A stretch of DNA of 47,523 nt from Betaproteobacteria bacterium (lineage in GTDB: Bacteria; Pseudomonadota; Gammaproteobacteria; Burkholderiales; SG8-41). The stretch spans positions 1 through 47,523 of the forward strand of contig CANKUB010000021.1 of NCBI GenBank assembly GCA_947486575.1, given 5' to 3'. Numbering within the stretch: the stretch's first letter is position 1; each line of letters begins with the position of its first letter. A model generated the notes under the pieces. The model searched no databases, was not told where the DNA came from, and saw nothing but the letters and a program-made list of their open reading frames with translations. Positions 9,614 to 18,088 of the stretch are shown piece after piece. The position numbers were made by a program, and so were the translations under genes.

Positions 9614-9722
9614 GTCGTTCCAGCGAAAGCTGGAACCCAGTGCGCAAACCACGCCAAAAGCATCTGAATCAGATGCTTCGCATAAATGAACGAACTGGAT
9701 TCTGGCTTTCGCCAGAATGGCG
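9614..9722. repeat. Dispersed double-hairpin intergenic repeat
   Basis: Two perfect 8-base-pair hairpins face each other: GTTCCAGC-GAAA-GCTGGAAC (9617-9636) and ATTCTGGC-TTTC-GCCAGAAT (9699-9718). Between them lies a smaller GCATCT/AGATGC hairpin. This is the layout of the short dispersed palindromic repeats common between genes of Burkholderiales. It sits between the carboxyltransferase and acyl-CoA synthetase genes, and an in-frame ATG at 9717 of the latter lies inside it, which argues against that start. Confidence 0.8.
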
Positions 9723-9752
9723 GTCGATATGAACCCTTCTCCCGATAATCCC

Positions 9753-11855
9753 ATGACCACTCACACCGACCTAGCCCGCCTGCTAACCCCCCAATCCATC
9801 GCCATCATCGGCGCTTCCAGCAACAACACCTCCATCAGCGGCCAGCCGCTGCGGCTGATGATCGAGGCAGGCTACGCGGGCAAAATTTATCCGGTTAATC
9901 CCAAACGCGATGAAGTACAAGGTATCAAAGCCTATCCCGACGCGCAATCGATCCCCGGCCCGTGCGATGTGGCGTTGGTTGCAGTGTCGGCGGCGCAGGT
10001 GCCGCAGGCGTTGCGTGATTGTGGCAAAGCCAAAATACCGTTCGCAGTAGTACTAGCCGGTGGCTTCGAGGAAATTGGCGAAGCCGGTATGCCCATGCAG
10101 CGCGAACTCAATGCGGCGATCAAGGAAAGCGGCGTGCGCGTGGTCGGCCCCAATTGCATCGGTGTTGCCAACATCGCCACGCGCGCTTTTTGCGCTTTCG
10201 GCGGCGCGCTCTACGATAAGAGTCTCGAGCCTGGCCCGGTAGCCGTCGTCTCGCAAAGCGGTGGCGTGGGCCTGAGCATGCTAGCGCACGCGCATGCACG
10301 CGGCGTTGACTCCCGCTATATCGTCTCCTGCGGCAATGAAGCCGATTTGAATTTTTTCGAGTTTTGCCACACCTTGCTTGGCCAGGACGACGTGCAATTA
10401 ATTCTGGCTTACCTCGAATCCAGCACCGAAGGCGTCAAACTGCGCGAACTCGGCCAGCGCGCGCTGCAACTCGGTAAACCGATTATTCTGCTCAAGGTTG
10501 GCAACAGCGGCGCGGGTCGCCGCGCAGCCGGTTCGCACACCGGTAAACTCACCGCCGACTACACGCTGTTCAAGACAGCGTTTCACGAGGGTGGTTTTAT
10601 CGAGGTAACCGATCTGAATGAGATGGCCGATGTCGCCAAACTCGTACTGGGCGGGCGTTATCCCAAGGGGCGTAACATCGGCGTGCTAACCGGCTCCGGC
10701 GGCTGGGGCGTGATGACGGCGGAGGCCTACGAACGCAATGGCCTGCATCTGCCGCTGCCCTCACCTGAAACTGCGGAGAAACTGAAAGCCGTGGTAGCCG
10801 ATTACGGCTCGCGCGGCAACCCCATCGACACCACGCCGGTGTACGGCAAGCAACACACCGTGCTCGAAATCATCGTCGACGAGCCCAACTGGGACATGCT
10901 GCATGTACGCAGCGCAGGCGGCCCCGTGCTCAAAGAATGGCTGCCAAAATTCTTGGACATTGCCAAGCGCACCGAGAAGCTGATCATTGTCGGCTGGTCG
11001 CCCGTGCCCGGTCTTGATCTCGACATCAAAACCGAGCTGGAAAAGAACGGCATTTATTGTCCCAGTTTTTCCGCTGATGCCGGGTGCGCTGTAGGCCTGT
11101 TCACGGATTTTGCGATGAAGCGGCAGAAATATCTGTCGCGCGGCAAAAATCCGATAATGCGACCCCTGGAAAAACAATCACTTGATTTCGGCAACGGCAG
11201 CGGCGCACTGGCCGAACACGTTTCAAAGCAATGCCTCGCGCGTTATGGCATTCCTGCGACACAAGAAGTGCTGCTCTCGCTCGAAGAAATACTCGCGCTC
11301 AAAGAAAGCCCGGTATCGTTCCCTGTAGCCGTCAAGTTAGCCTCCGCCGACATCCCGCACAAAACCGAAGCCGACGCTGTGCGCCTCGGTGTGAAATCGC
11401 TGGACGAACTTAAAGCCGCAGTACAAGCCGTCACCGCAGGCGGGAAAAAGCATGCGCCCAAGGCACACATCGATGGCATATCCGTGCAGGAAATGGCCAG
11501 CGGGGTGGAAATGATCGTCGGCGCGGTGAACGATCCGCATTTCGGCCCCTATGTCATGGTGGGGCTCGGCGGCGTGCTGACGGAAGTGCTGCATGACGTG
11601 GCTCATCGCTTCGCGCCCGTAACAACCGCTGACGCGCGAGAAATGCTGGCTTCGTTAAAGGGCGCAAAAATTCTCGAAGGCTATCGCGGCGCACCGCCGG
11701 TTGATGTGGATGCCGTTGTCGATGTGCTGGTGCGCTTGTCATTACTCATAACCGATCATCGAGATCGTATAGCGGAAATCGATATCAATCCACTGTTTGC
11801 GCGCGCCAAAGGCAATGGCGTGGTTGCGGCAGATGCGCTGGTAGTGCTGCGGTAG
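9753..11855 (+). CDS. Acetate--CoA ligase family protein (ADP-forming acyl-CoA synthetase)
   Basis: A fused alpha-beta ADP-forming acyl-CoA synthetase, about 700 residues, that would interconvert an acyl-CoA and the free acid with ATP formation or use. In order come a CoA-binding Rossmann domain (SIAIIGASSNN), succinyl-CoA-synthetase-like domains with the phospho-histidine region in RRAAGSHTGKLTADYTLF, and a C-terminal ATP-grasp domain (PVAVKLASADIPHKTEADAV ... VGLGGVLTEVLHDVAHRFAP ... EIDINPLFA). In-frame ATGs exist at 9717 and 9729; 9753 matches the usual N-terminus but no start has a strong ribosome-binding site. With the preceding carboxyltransferase it suggests CoA-ester catabolism. Confidence 0.93.
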   Translation: MTTHTDLARLLTPQSIAIIGASSNNTSISGQPLRLMIEAGYAGKIYPVNPKRDEVQGIKAYPDAQSIPGPCDVALVAVSAAQVPQALRDCGKAKIPFAVVLAGGFEEIGEAGMPMQRELNAAIKESGVRVVGPNCIGVANIATRAFCAFGGALYDKSLEPGPVAVVSQSGGVGLSMLAHAHARGVDSRYIVSCGNEADLNFFEFCHTLLGQDDVQLILAYLESSTEGVKLRELGQRALQLGKPIILLKVGNSGAGRRAAGSHTGKLTADYTLFKTAFHEGGFIEVTDLNEMADVAKLVLGGRYPKGRNIGVLTGSGGWGVMTAEAYERNGLHLPLPSPETAEKLKAVVADYGSRGNPIDTTPVYGKQHTVLEIIVDEPNWDMLHVRSAGGPVLKEWLPKFLDIAKRTEKLIIVGWSPVPGLDLDIKTELEKNGIYCPSFSADAGCAVGLFTDFAMKRQKYLSRGKNPIMRPLEKQSLDFGNGSGALAEHVSKQCLARYGIPATQEVLLSLEEILALKESPVSFPVAVKLASADIPHKTEADAVRLGVKSLDELKAAVQAVTAGGKKHAPKAHIDGISVQEMASGVEMIVGAVNDPHFGPYVMVGLGGVLTEVLHDVAHRFAPVTTADAREMLASLKGAKILEGYRGAPPVDVDAVVDVLVRLSLLITDHRDRIAEIDINPLFARAKGNGVVAADALVVLR

Positions 11856-11960
11856 GCCCACAGATAGCGCTTGAAGCAGGCACTCGTAGAGAATGCGTTG
11901 TGTAGTACCGACATACATAGCGCCCTGGCGACGTCCGTTTACATTACGGAGAATAAGCTG

Positions 11961-11975
11961 TAAGTAATTGTTTTT
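11961..11975 (-). repeat. Weak copy of the A-rich intergenic motif
   Basis: Read on the minus strand, AAAAACAATTACTTA matches the motif AAAAACAAATAGTTA (exact at 3906, 27682 and 44359) with two changes. It lies in the 235-base gap between the acyl-CoA synthetase and the next Bug gene, a gap in which I see no gene. Confidence 0.35.
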
Positions 11976-12090
11976 GTTGTATTTTTTAAATTTCCATTTG
12001 ACGCCCTGATTTTATCGAGGCGCGTATTTACGGCCGAGCCGAACTAAGCCTCCGCTGTAAACCTTCGCGTCGGCAAGTATCACGGGGTGT

Positions 12091-13056
12091 CTACTCCACC
12101 TTGATGTTGGCAAGCCTGAATAGCTCCGTCAGGTTTTTCAAATCATCCTGCAAGAACGCGCGGAAGTCCGCTGGCGTACTGGCCACGGGTGCGTAGCCCC
12201 CGCTTTCCAGAAAAGCGCGCATTTTCGGAATCTGTATTGCTGCTGCAATTGCGGTTTGCAGCCGCGACACCACTGCCGCTGCCGTCGCTGCAGGCGCAAA
12301 TACGCCATGCCACGCTGCTTCAAAAACGAATCCCGGAATCACTTCGATCATCGCAGGCACATCCGGCATACCCGCCCAGCGCCTGGCACCGGAATACCCC
12401 AACGCTCTCAAACGGCCCGACTTGATATGCTGTAGAACTGCAGTGGGCGGCGCAAAACACACTTGTATTTCATTGGCCAGTACACCGGTAATCAACGGTG
12501 CCAGCCCTTTGTACGGCACGTGGATCAGCCTGGCACCTGACCTCACATTCAGAAACTCGCCGAGCAAATGCTGGCTGTTGCCGATGCCACCCGAACCAAA
12601 CTTGATGTTGGCGCCGGGTGCCTTGCTTAACTCAATCAAGTCCTTCAGCGACGTTACCGACACCTGCGCGTTCACAAGTGTCAGATAACCCGGCAACTTA
12701 CCGACCAGCGTAACCGGCGCAAAATCACGCAGCACGTGAAACGGCAACTGTTTTTGCACCAACTGGTTGTTGATAAACGAGTTGGAGGTGTACAACATCG
12801 TGTGTCCGTCGGGCGCTGCGCGCGCGACGAGTTCGCCCTCAATGATACCGTTGGCGCCACCGCGATTATCGATAACCAGGTTTTGCCCCAACGCTGGCTC
12901 CAGATATACCGCCAATGCGCGCGCGTTGGCGTCCATGCTGCCCCCCGCAGGTTGTGGCACAACCACACGCAAGGGACGCGTTGGAAACTTCTCCGGCTGT
13001 GCCCAGGCATTAACTGACAAGCCGAAGGCCATTGCTGCCAGCGCGCACGCTCGCAT
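12091..13056 (-). CDS. Bug/TctC substrate-binding protein 2
   Basis: The 321-residue secreted protein has a signal peptide ending in NAWAQ. It carries VVPQPAGGSMDANAR in the ligand loop (Asp present), DNRGGANGIIEGE, and HVPYKGLAPLI in the cleft. Its ATG lies 4 bases after the stop of the AroQ-like gene. The gene order SDR, AroQ-like protein, Bug on the minus strand therefore looks like one translationally coupled operon. The ligand may be a substrate of the two enzymes (inference). Confidence 0.95.
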   Translation of the reverse strand: MRACALAAMAFGLSVNAWAQPEKFPTRPLRVVVPQPAGGSMDANARALAVYLEPALGQNLVIDNRGGANGIIEGELVARAAPDGHTMLYTSNSFINNQLVQKQLPFHVLRDFAPVTLVGKLPGYLTLVNAQVSVTSLKDLIELSKAPGANIKFGSGGIGNSQHLLGEFLNVRSGARLIHVPYKGLAPLITGVLANEIQVCFAPPTAVLQHIKSGRLRALGYSGARRWAGMPDVPAMIEVIPGFVFEAAWHGVFAPAATAAAVVSRLQTAIAAAIQIPKMRAFLESGGYAPVASTPADFRAFLQDDLKNLTELFRLANIKVE

Positions 13057-13060
13057 GAGG

Positions 13061-13495
13061 CTACTTCTTTGCGAGAATATCTTTCAAACCACGCATGGCC
13101 AGCGAATAGCCAAAGATGCCAAAACCGACAATCACGCCACGCGCGACTTTCGCCACTTCGGATTGCCCTCCGCGCCGCGCCGGATTGGAAATATGCAACT
13201 CGATGGAAGGAAATTTCACCTGCGACATCGCGGCATACAACGCGCGGTAGCCCGAGCTGAAACCGGCAGGATTGAATATGCAGGCATCAACGCCACGCTC
13301 CTCAGCCTCATAAAACTTGTTGATCACTTCGCCCTCAATGTTCGAATGAAAAATATCGACTTCAAAGCCATGCTCCGCTGCATATTGGCGAATATGTTCG
13401 TCGTATTCCGGCAGCTTCATCGGGCCGAATACATCGAGTTGCACCTTGCCGCGCATGTTCATTCCAGCGCCGTGTACTACCAGTAGTTTTGGCAT
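13061..13495 (-). CDS. AroQ-fold (type II dehydroquinase-like) protein lacking catalytic residues
   Basis: The 144-residue protein has the length and fold pattern of type II 3-dehydroquinate dehydratase: LLVVHGAGMNMRG at the N-terminus, IFNPAGFSSGY in the middle, IELHISNPARRGG, and a GVIVGFGIFGYSLAM end. Several residues that do the chemistry in true enzymes are changed. The GPNLN asparagine is a Gly (G11), the Arg of the flexible loop is absent, the catalytic Tyr is F23, and the GxxTHTS histidine is a Ser. N75 and H101 remain. It is thus unlikely to be a shikimate-pathway enzyme. AAGGAG precedes the ATG at 13495. It lies between an SDR gene (17 bases upstream) and a Bug gene (4 bases downstream). 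Confidence 0.82.
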   Translation of the reverse strand: MPKLLVVHGAGMNMRGKVQLDVFGPMKLPEYDEHIRQYAAEHGFEVDIFHSNIEGEVINKFYEAEERGVDACIFNPAGFSSGYRALYAAMSQVKFPSIELHISNPARRGGQSEVAKVARGVIVGFGIFGYSLAMRGLKDILAKK

Positions 13496-13512
13496 TGCTA
13501 TGCTCCTTAAAT

Positions 13513-14436
13513 TTAAATTGGATCCCAACTTAACACATCACGCGAACGCTCGAGCGGCGTCAGTGATGCCTTGAACGCCGGCAACACCCTGTCGCGTATC
13601 AACTGCGGTGTCCAGCCGTCGCCATGATGCGCGGAGCGAATTGGACGCGGCTGACTGATCAGGAAAATTTCATTCGCGCGCACCGAGAATATCTGTCCGG
13701 TGACGTCCTTTGCCGCATCGCTGCACAAAAACACCGCCATCGGCGCTATCTGCTTTGGCGACATCAATTTACGCCGCGTTTCAATATGCGCCTTCTGCTC
13801 TGGCGTGTTAGCGGGAATCGCCTCGATCATGCGACTGAAGGCATTGGGCGCGATGCAATTCGAGCGCACCTGATAACGCGACATATCCAGTGCGATCTGG
13901 CGTGACAAACCAACAATGCCGAGTTTGGCTGCGCCATAATTCGCCTGCCCATAGTTGCCGAACAAGCCGGACCCTGAACTCATGTGCACGAACGCACCGC
14001 TGTTCTGCTGGCGGAAATGCTGCGCCGCCGCCAGACTCACGTGAAACGTGCCGTAAAGATGCACTTTTACTACGGCATCGAATTCCTCCGGCGTCATCTT
14101 GTGAAAAATGCGGTCGCGCAAAATCCCGGCGTTGTTGATCACCGCATCAATACGGCCGAAATTCGCGATCGCCAGTTCAATAATATGCGCGGCACTCTTG
14201 GCCTCCGCCACGCTATCAGTACTGGCCACGGCTTTACCGCCCTTGGCCTTGATTTCGTTCACTACCTGCTGCGCAACACTTTCATCGACGCCTTCGCCGT
14301 TTACGGTGGAACCCAGATCATTCACCACCACTGACGCCCCTTGTTCCGCCAGCATCAGCGCCATTTCACGCCCGATGCCGCGCCCCGCACCAGTAACGAT
14401 AGCCACCTTGCCTTCCATCATCAGATCGTTTGCCAC
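13513..14436 (-). CDS. SDR family NAD(P)-dependent oxidoreductase
   Basis: A 307-residue short-chain dehydrogenase with a Rossmann nucleotide site TGAGRGIG (residues 15-22), NNAG (in VINNAGILRD) and the catalytic Tyr/Lys in ANYGAAKLG. I prefer the GTG start at 14436 because AAGGAG lies 6 bases before it; no such signal precedes the upstream ATG at 14487. A C-terminal extension of about 60 residues after the core (DGWTPQLIRDRVLPAFKASL) is longer than in simple SDRs, as in those linked to fatty-acid or steroid-like beta-oxidation. It is the first gene of the SDR / AroQ-like / Bug unit and is divergent from the aldolase gene. Confidence 0.92.
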   Translation of the reverse strand: MANDLMMEGKVAIVTGAGRGIGREMALMLAEQGASVVVNDLGSTVNGEGVDESVAQQVVNEIKAKGGKAVASTDSVAEAKSAAHIIELAIANFGRIDAVINNAGILRDRIFHKMTPEEFDAVVKVHLYGTFHVSLAAAQHFRQQNSGAFVHMSSGSGLFGNYGQANYGAAKLGIVGLSRQIALDMSRYQVRSNCIAPNAFSRMIEAIPANTPEQKAHIETRRKLMSPKQIAPMAVFLCSDAAKDVTGQIFSVRANEIFLISQPRPIRSAHHGDGWTPQLIRDRVLPAFKASLTPLERSRDVLSWDPI

Positions 14437-14622
14437 TGCACTCTCCTTGATCAAAATTCGTCTATTTCGCCCACAGGCACTGCACATCGCATACTAACGT
14501 TATGATACGGTGAAAATCCGTACTATCCTAGACGCAGTATCGGGAATCCATATCGTCGTTGTCGTTGTCGTCATTGCAGCGCGCAAAATACTTTATCAAC
14601 CTTCAAACTGGAAGCATTAGCC

Positions 14623-15414
14623 ATGCAAATCAACCGTGTCAAGAAAATCATCCGCGAAGGCGGCCTCGCACTCGGCGCTTACGTTGGCGGCATTGCCGAT
14701 CCGCAGATTGTCGAGATCATCGGCCACGCCGGTTTTGACTCGGCCTTCATCGACATGGAACACACCAGTTTCGATCTGCGCGATGTGCAATTGATGGTGA
14801 TGGCTGCCGAGCGCGTGGGTATTTCGCCGATCGTACGCCCACCCGGATTTGATCCGGCATTTTTATTGCGTCTGCTAGACATGGGCGTGCAGGGCCTGCA
14901 AATCCCGCACATCAGCAATGCAGACGCCGCGCGGGCTGCCGTGCAGGCGGTACGCTATCCCCCACTCGGTGACCGTGGCATGGCCGGCGCATCACGCGCT
15001 ACCGATTACGGCAATGTACCGATGATGGAACACATTGAGCAATCCAATCGCGAAATCACCCTCGCGCTGATGATCGAAGACCAGCAGGCACTGGATCAGA
15101 TGGACGAAATAGCCAAGGTTGAAGGTGTCGATCTGATCGTGGTCGGCCCCTCGGACATGTCGCGCACGCTGGGTGTCACAGGCACACCGAATCATCCCAA
15201 ACTACTGGCTGTGATTGAGCGGCTGCAAAAGGCCTTGAAGAATGGCGCCGGGGCCAAACTGGCGCTGCCGATTGATCACCCTGCCCTGCCGCGCAACGCA
15301 GGCGAACTCAAGGCGATGGGCTGCGCATACGCCAACTGCTCGCCTTCGCCGGAAGTGCGGCTGATGAAATCTCTGCGGGCGCAGGCCGATGCGATGCGCA
15401 AGTTGCTGGCGTAA
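14623..15414 (+). CDS. HpcH/HpaI family aldolase
   Basis: A 263-residue class II (metal-dependent) pyruvate aldolase of the HpaI/GarL family, cleaving 2-keto-3-deoxy-sugar acids or hydroxy-ketoacids. Visible landmarks are FIDMEHTSFD (residues 42-51), the RPPGFDP segment with the catalytic arginine, GVQGLQIPHI, the PPLGDRGMAG loop, and LMIEDQQALDQMDEIAKVEGVDLIVVGPSDMS, where Glu and Asp bind the metal. It is transcribed away from the SDR operon. The 186 bases between them must hold both promoters. Exact substrate unknown. Confidence 0.93.
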   Translation: MQINRVKKIIREGGLALGAYVGGIADPQIVEIIGHAGFDSAFIDMEHTSFDLRDVQLMVMAAERVGISPIVRPPGFDPAFLLRLLDMGVQGLQIPHISNADAARAAVQAVRYPPLGDRGMAGASRATDYGNVPMMEHIEQSNREITLALMIEDQQALDQMDEIAKVEGVDLIVVGPSDMSRTLGVTGTPNHPKLLAVIERLQKALKNGAGAKLALPIDHPALPRNAGELKAMGCAYANCSPSPEVRLMKSLRAQADAMRKLLA

Positions 15415-15427
15415 CAGAAATTTGCAG

Positions 15428-16561
15428 TTACGCGATTTCTCGCCAGCGCCGGTGCCAGTTCAGAATATGCGATCCAGTTAGAAACGTCTGCGACAGTTCC
15501 TCACTGGTTGGCATGAAATTCTCGGTGGACACCAGTGCAAGATTGGCTTGATTACCATAACTGATCGCAAAATATTTTTCATCCAGCGTTACTTCAATAC
15601 CCCTGGCCTGCGGCAATGTCAGGGTCTTCAAGTGCCTGCCGTCTTGCGTTGACCAGAATGTAACCATGCCGCCAGCGGGATGCGTCACCCCGAACACCTT
15701 GCGCGTGGCGGACACCGCCACGCTCAGCGCTTCACCAGTCATGCTCTCTACCACTGATTGAGGCTGCGTCATTGTGGTCAACTGTTTTTGCCCCAGCATA
15801 ACGCTGACGCCACCGAGGTTCTTGTCGGGCAGTCCGCGCGCGGGCGCCGACACCACCACCGCTTGCCGCGCGGCAAGCACCGCGACATGCCCGGTATTGA
15901 TACGGGGATTACTGGGAATAAATTTTTCCAGCAGCTGGTTCGAAGCCACATCTATATACGTCAGCGACGCTGGTGATCCCTCTCCCATGGCGCCGCCGCC
16001 GTTGGTTACGACCATGGTTGCCCCGTCATCGATGAGATGACAGTCATGCGGATGATCGCCATACGTGGGAAATTCCCCCAGATAAGCCAGCGTACCTGCG
16101 TCGCGTATGGCGATCAGCCCGGTCTTGCGTTTTTCATCGCGCTCGGTTGAATACAGCAATCGACCATCCAGTGAGTACGCGCCATGACCATAGAAAAGCC
16201 GGTCTTTTTCCGGCGTGATGGTACGCAGGACTTTGCCACTCACAATATCAATTTCAGCAGCGCCAGGCCCGATCTTTTGAAACGTGGCGGCAATACCCCA
16301 CGCACCACGTTTGAGCGCAAAACCGTGTGCAAAAAAATCCATGGCAAAGCGATCAATCTGCCGCTTACCAATATCCACGATTGCGATAGTAGCCAGCCTG
16401 CGCGATGGCTCTCGCGCATCTGGTACGTATAGACCACCGCCAACAAAAATATCGCGCGTTGCGAGATAAGTCTTTCTTTCAGCAGAAAATGCAGAACTCC
16501 CGAACGCGCCCAAAAGCGTCGCGCTACCTGCCAGCAAAAATTCACGTCTCGTGGAGCGCAT
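15428..16561 (-). CDS. DUF1513 protein with Tat-type signal
   Basis: This 377-residue exported protein has RRREFLLAG-like STRREFLLAGS at its N-terminus, a twin-arginine signal followed by an alanine-rich h-region ending near SAFSA. The remainder is a series of about six repeated beta-rich blades (for example AIVDIGKRQIDRF, FYGHGAYSLDGRLLYSTE, GDHPHDCHLIDDGATMVVTNGG), a beta-propeller typical of DUF1513 proteins, often found with iron-transport genes. A TTG two codons upstream is an alternative start. There are no obvious operon partners; its stop faces the aldolase stop 13 bases away. Confidence 0.85.
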   Translation of the reverse strand: MRSTRREFLLAGSATLLGAFGSSAFSAERKTYLATRDIFVGGGLYVPDAREPSRRLATIAIVDIGKRQIDRFAMDFFAHGFALKRGAWGIAATFQKIGPGAAEIDIVSGKVLRTITPEKDRLFYGHGAYSLDGRLLYSTERDEKRKTGLIAIRDAGTLAYLGEFPTYGDHPHDCHLIDDGATMVVTNGGGAMGEGSPASLTYIDVASNQLLEKFIPSNPRINTGHVAVLAARQAVVVSAPARGLPDKNLGGVSVMLGQKQLTTMTQPQSVVESMTGEALSVAVSATRKVFGVTHPAGGMVTFWSTQDGRHLKTLTLPQARGIEVTLDEKYFAISYGNQANLALVSTENFMPTSEELSQTFLTGSHILNWHRRWREIA

Positions 16562-16659
16562 GTGCAAATCAGTTCAAGTCAACACGTATGCCGCCCCACA
16601 ACGCCCGCAGATATCGCGAATTTGCTGGCACACGCGATCATGGGTGATATTCATTTCTA

Positions 16660-17913
16660 CTACTCCCCTGGCCCATCAATGTTCAGCATTTTTTTCGACC
16701 GCAGCACTACTTTTTCAGTCTTCAGCGCATCCACCTCAGCTGGCGTGTAGCCGATGGACGCGAGTATCGTATCGGTATGCTCACCCAGAAAAGCGGGCTG
16801 CTTTACCGCTTCGAAATCCTGGGTACCGCCCATGCTGAAGGGCAGCTTGGGCACCTTGTAATCCTTGTCGCCCACCTTCAGTTGCATCCAGCGGCCCGCT
16901 TCGCCCATGTGCTTGTCTTCAAGGATATCCAGTGGCGTGCCAACGGGCGAATACGGCACCAGCGCCTTGTAGAGGCGCGCCGTAATATCGTCATAGGTGA
17001 GCAACTGCGTAGCTGCGGTGACGCGCTCTGCGATGCGCCACTTCTCGGCCGTGCGTTTGCGGTTGGTGTTGAACTCCGGCGAATCTTTCCAGTCGTCAAA
17101 ACCCAGCACGTCGCACAAGCCTGCCCAGTGCCGGTTACCGGTCACCGCAATAAACACCGGCTTGCCACCTTTGGTTGGAAACAACTGGTAAACGCCCCAC
17201 CCCATCGCCTTGCCCATGCCGCTGGTGCGCTCGCCGCGGGGAGACGGGTTTTTGCCACTGATTTGCGCAGCGGTAATGTGCTGACTGATCCAGAACACTA
17301 CCGTCTCATACAGACCAGACTCGATGCAGTCGCCCTCACCCGTCTGCTCGCGCCGGTAAAGCGCCGCCAGTATGCCCATCACGCCATACGTGGCCGCGCC
17401 GATGTCGGTGATCGACGCACCCGCGCGCATGGGCTGACCTTCAAAACCGGTAAGGTAAGCAATGCCACCCGCCATCTGCGCCAGCTCGTCCAGAAACGGT
17501 CGGTCGCCGTACGGCCCCGGCAAAAACCCTTTGACCGAGCAATAAATGATGCGCGGATTGACCTTACGGCCCCAACTGTAATCGAGGCCCAGCCGTTTCA
17601 GCGCACCCGGCGCAAAATTGTCCAAAACAATATCTGCTTTCTTGACCAGCTTTTCGAAGATGGCCTTGCCTTTGGCCTGACGCAAATCCAGCGCCAGAAA
17701 CTGCTTGTTTCGGTTGTAGGTGTAGAACGTGCCACCTTCGTTGGCCTGACTGCGCGCGGTGTCGCCCGTGGACGGGTGTTCAATCTTGATCACATCCGCG
17801 CCCATGTCGCCCAGCATCATGCCGCCGCTGGGCCCAGCCACAATGTGACTTAACTCAAGCACGCGCACGCCCTTTAACGGCAGCGCCTGTTTCTTTTCTG
17901 CTGCATTTCCCAT
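16660..17913 (-). CDS. CaiB/BaiF family (class III) CoA transferase
   Basis: A 417-residue family III CoA transferase, moving CoA between carboxylic acids through an enzyme-bound anhydride. The N-terminal region VRVLELSHIVAGPSGGMMLGDMGADVIKIEHP is classical, as are LDLRQAKGKAIFEKLV and DNFAPGALKRLGLDY. The central ITDIGAATYGVMGILAALY helix follows. The ATG at 17913 (AGGAAT upstream) is taken in place of an in-frame start at 18000, since homology begins a few residues after MGNAAEKK. It is divergent from the dioxygenase gene. CoA donor and acceptor cannot be named from sequence. Confidence 0.95.
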   Translation of the reverse strand: MGNAAEKKQALPLKGVRVLELSHIVAGPSGGMMLGDMGADVIKIEHPSTGDTARSQANEGGTFYTYNRNKQFLALDLRQAKGKAIFEKLVKKADIVLDNFAPGALKRLGLDYSWGRKVNPRIIYCSVKGFLPGPYGDRPFLDELAQMAGGIAYLTGFEGQPMRAGASITDIGAATYGVMGILAALYRREQTGEGDCIESGLYETVVFWISQHITAAQISGKNPSPRGERTSGMGKAMGWGVYQLFPTKGGKPVFIAVTGNRHWAGLCDVLGFDDWKDSPEFNTNRKRTAEKWRIAERVTAATQLLTYDDITARLYKALVPYSPVGTPLDILEDKHMGEAGRWMQLKVGDKDYKVPKLPFSMGGTQDFEAVKQPAFLGEHTDTILASIGYTPAEVDALKTEKVVLRSKKMLNIDGPGE

Positions 17914-18088
17914 GTTGGATTCCTGATTCGTGTATGTAAGCGCGCAAGAGCATAGTCCGGCTTCGACCGTGGACGCAAGCGGCCAACCTGACGTTCGCAT
18001 GACGTTCGCTGACAGTTGACCTCAATCCAGCGCGGGACTACATTGCCGCAGTGCGTCTCATACTGCAACTTCAGCGAGGGAGGTTCAA

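Noticed and set aside
13061-13495. Housekeeping 3-dehydroquinate dehydratase
   Set aside because: Most catalytic residues are substituted and the gene sits in a catabolic-looking operon.
16777-17853. 358-codon open frame on the plus strand
   Set aside because: It is antisense to the CoA transferase gene, has the odd His/Arg/Gln-rich composition of a shadow frame, and shows no family likeness.
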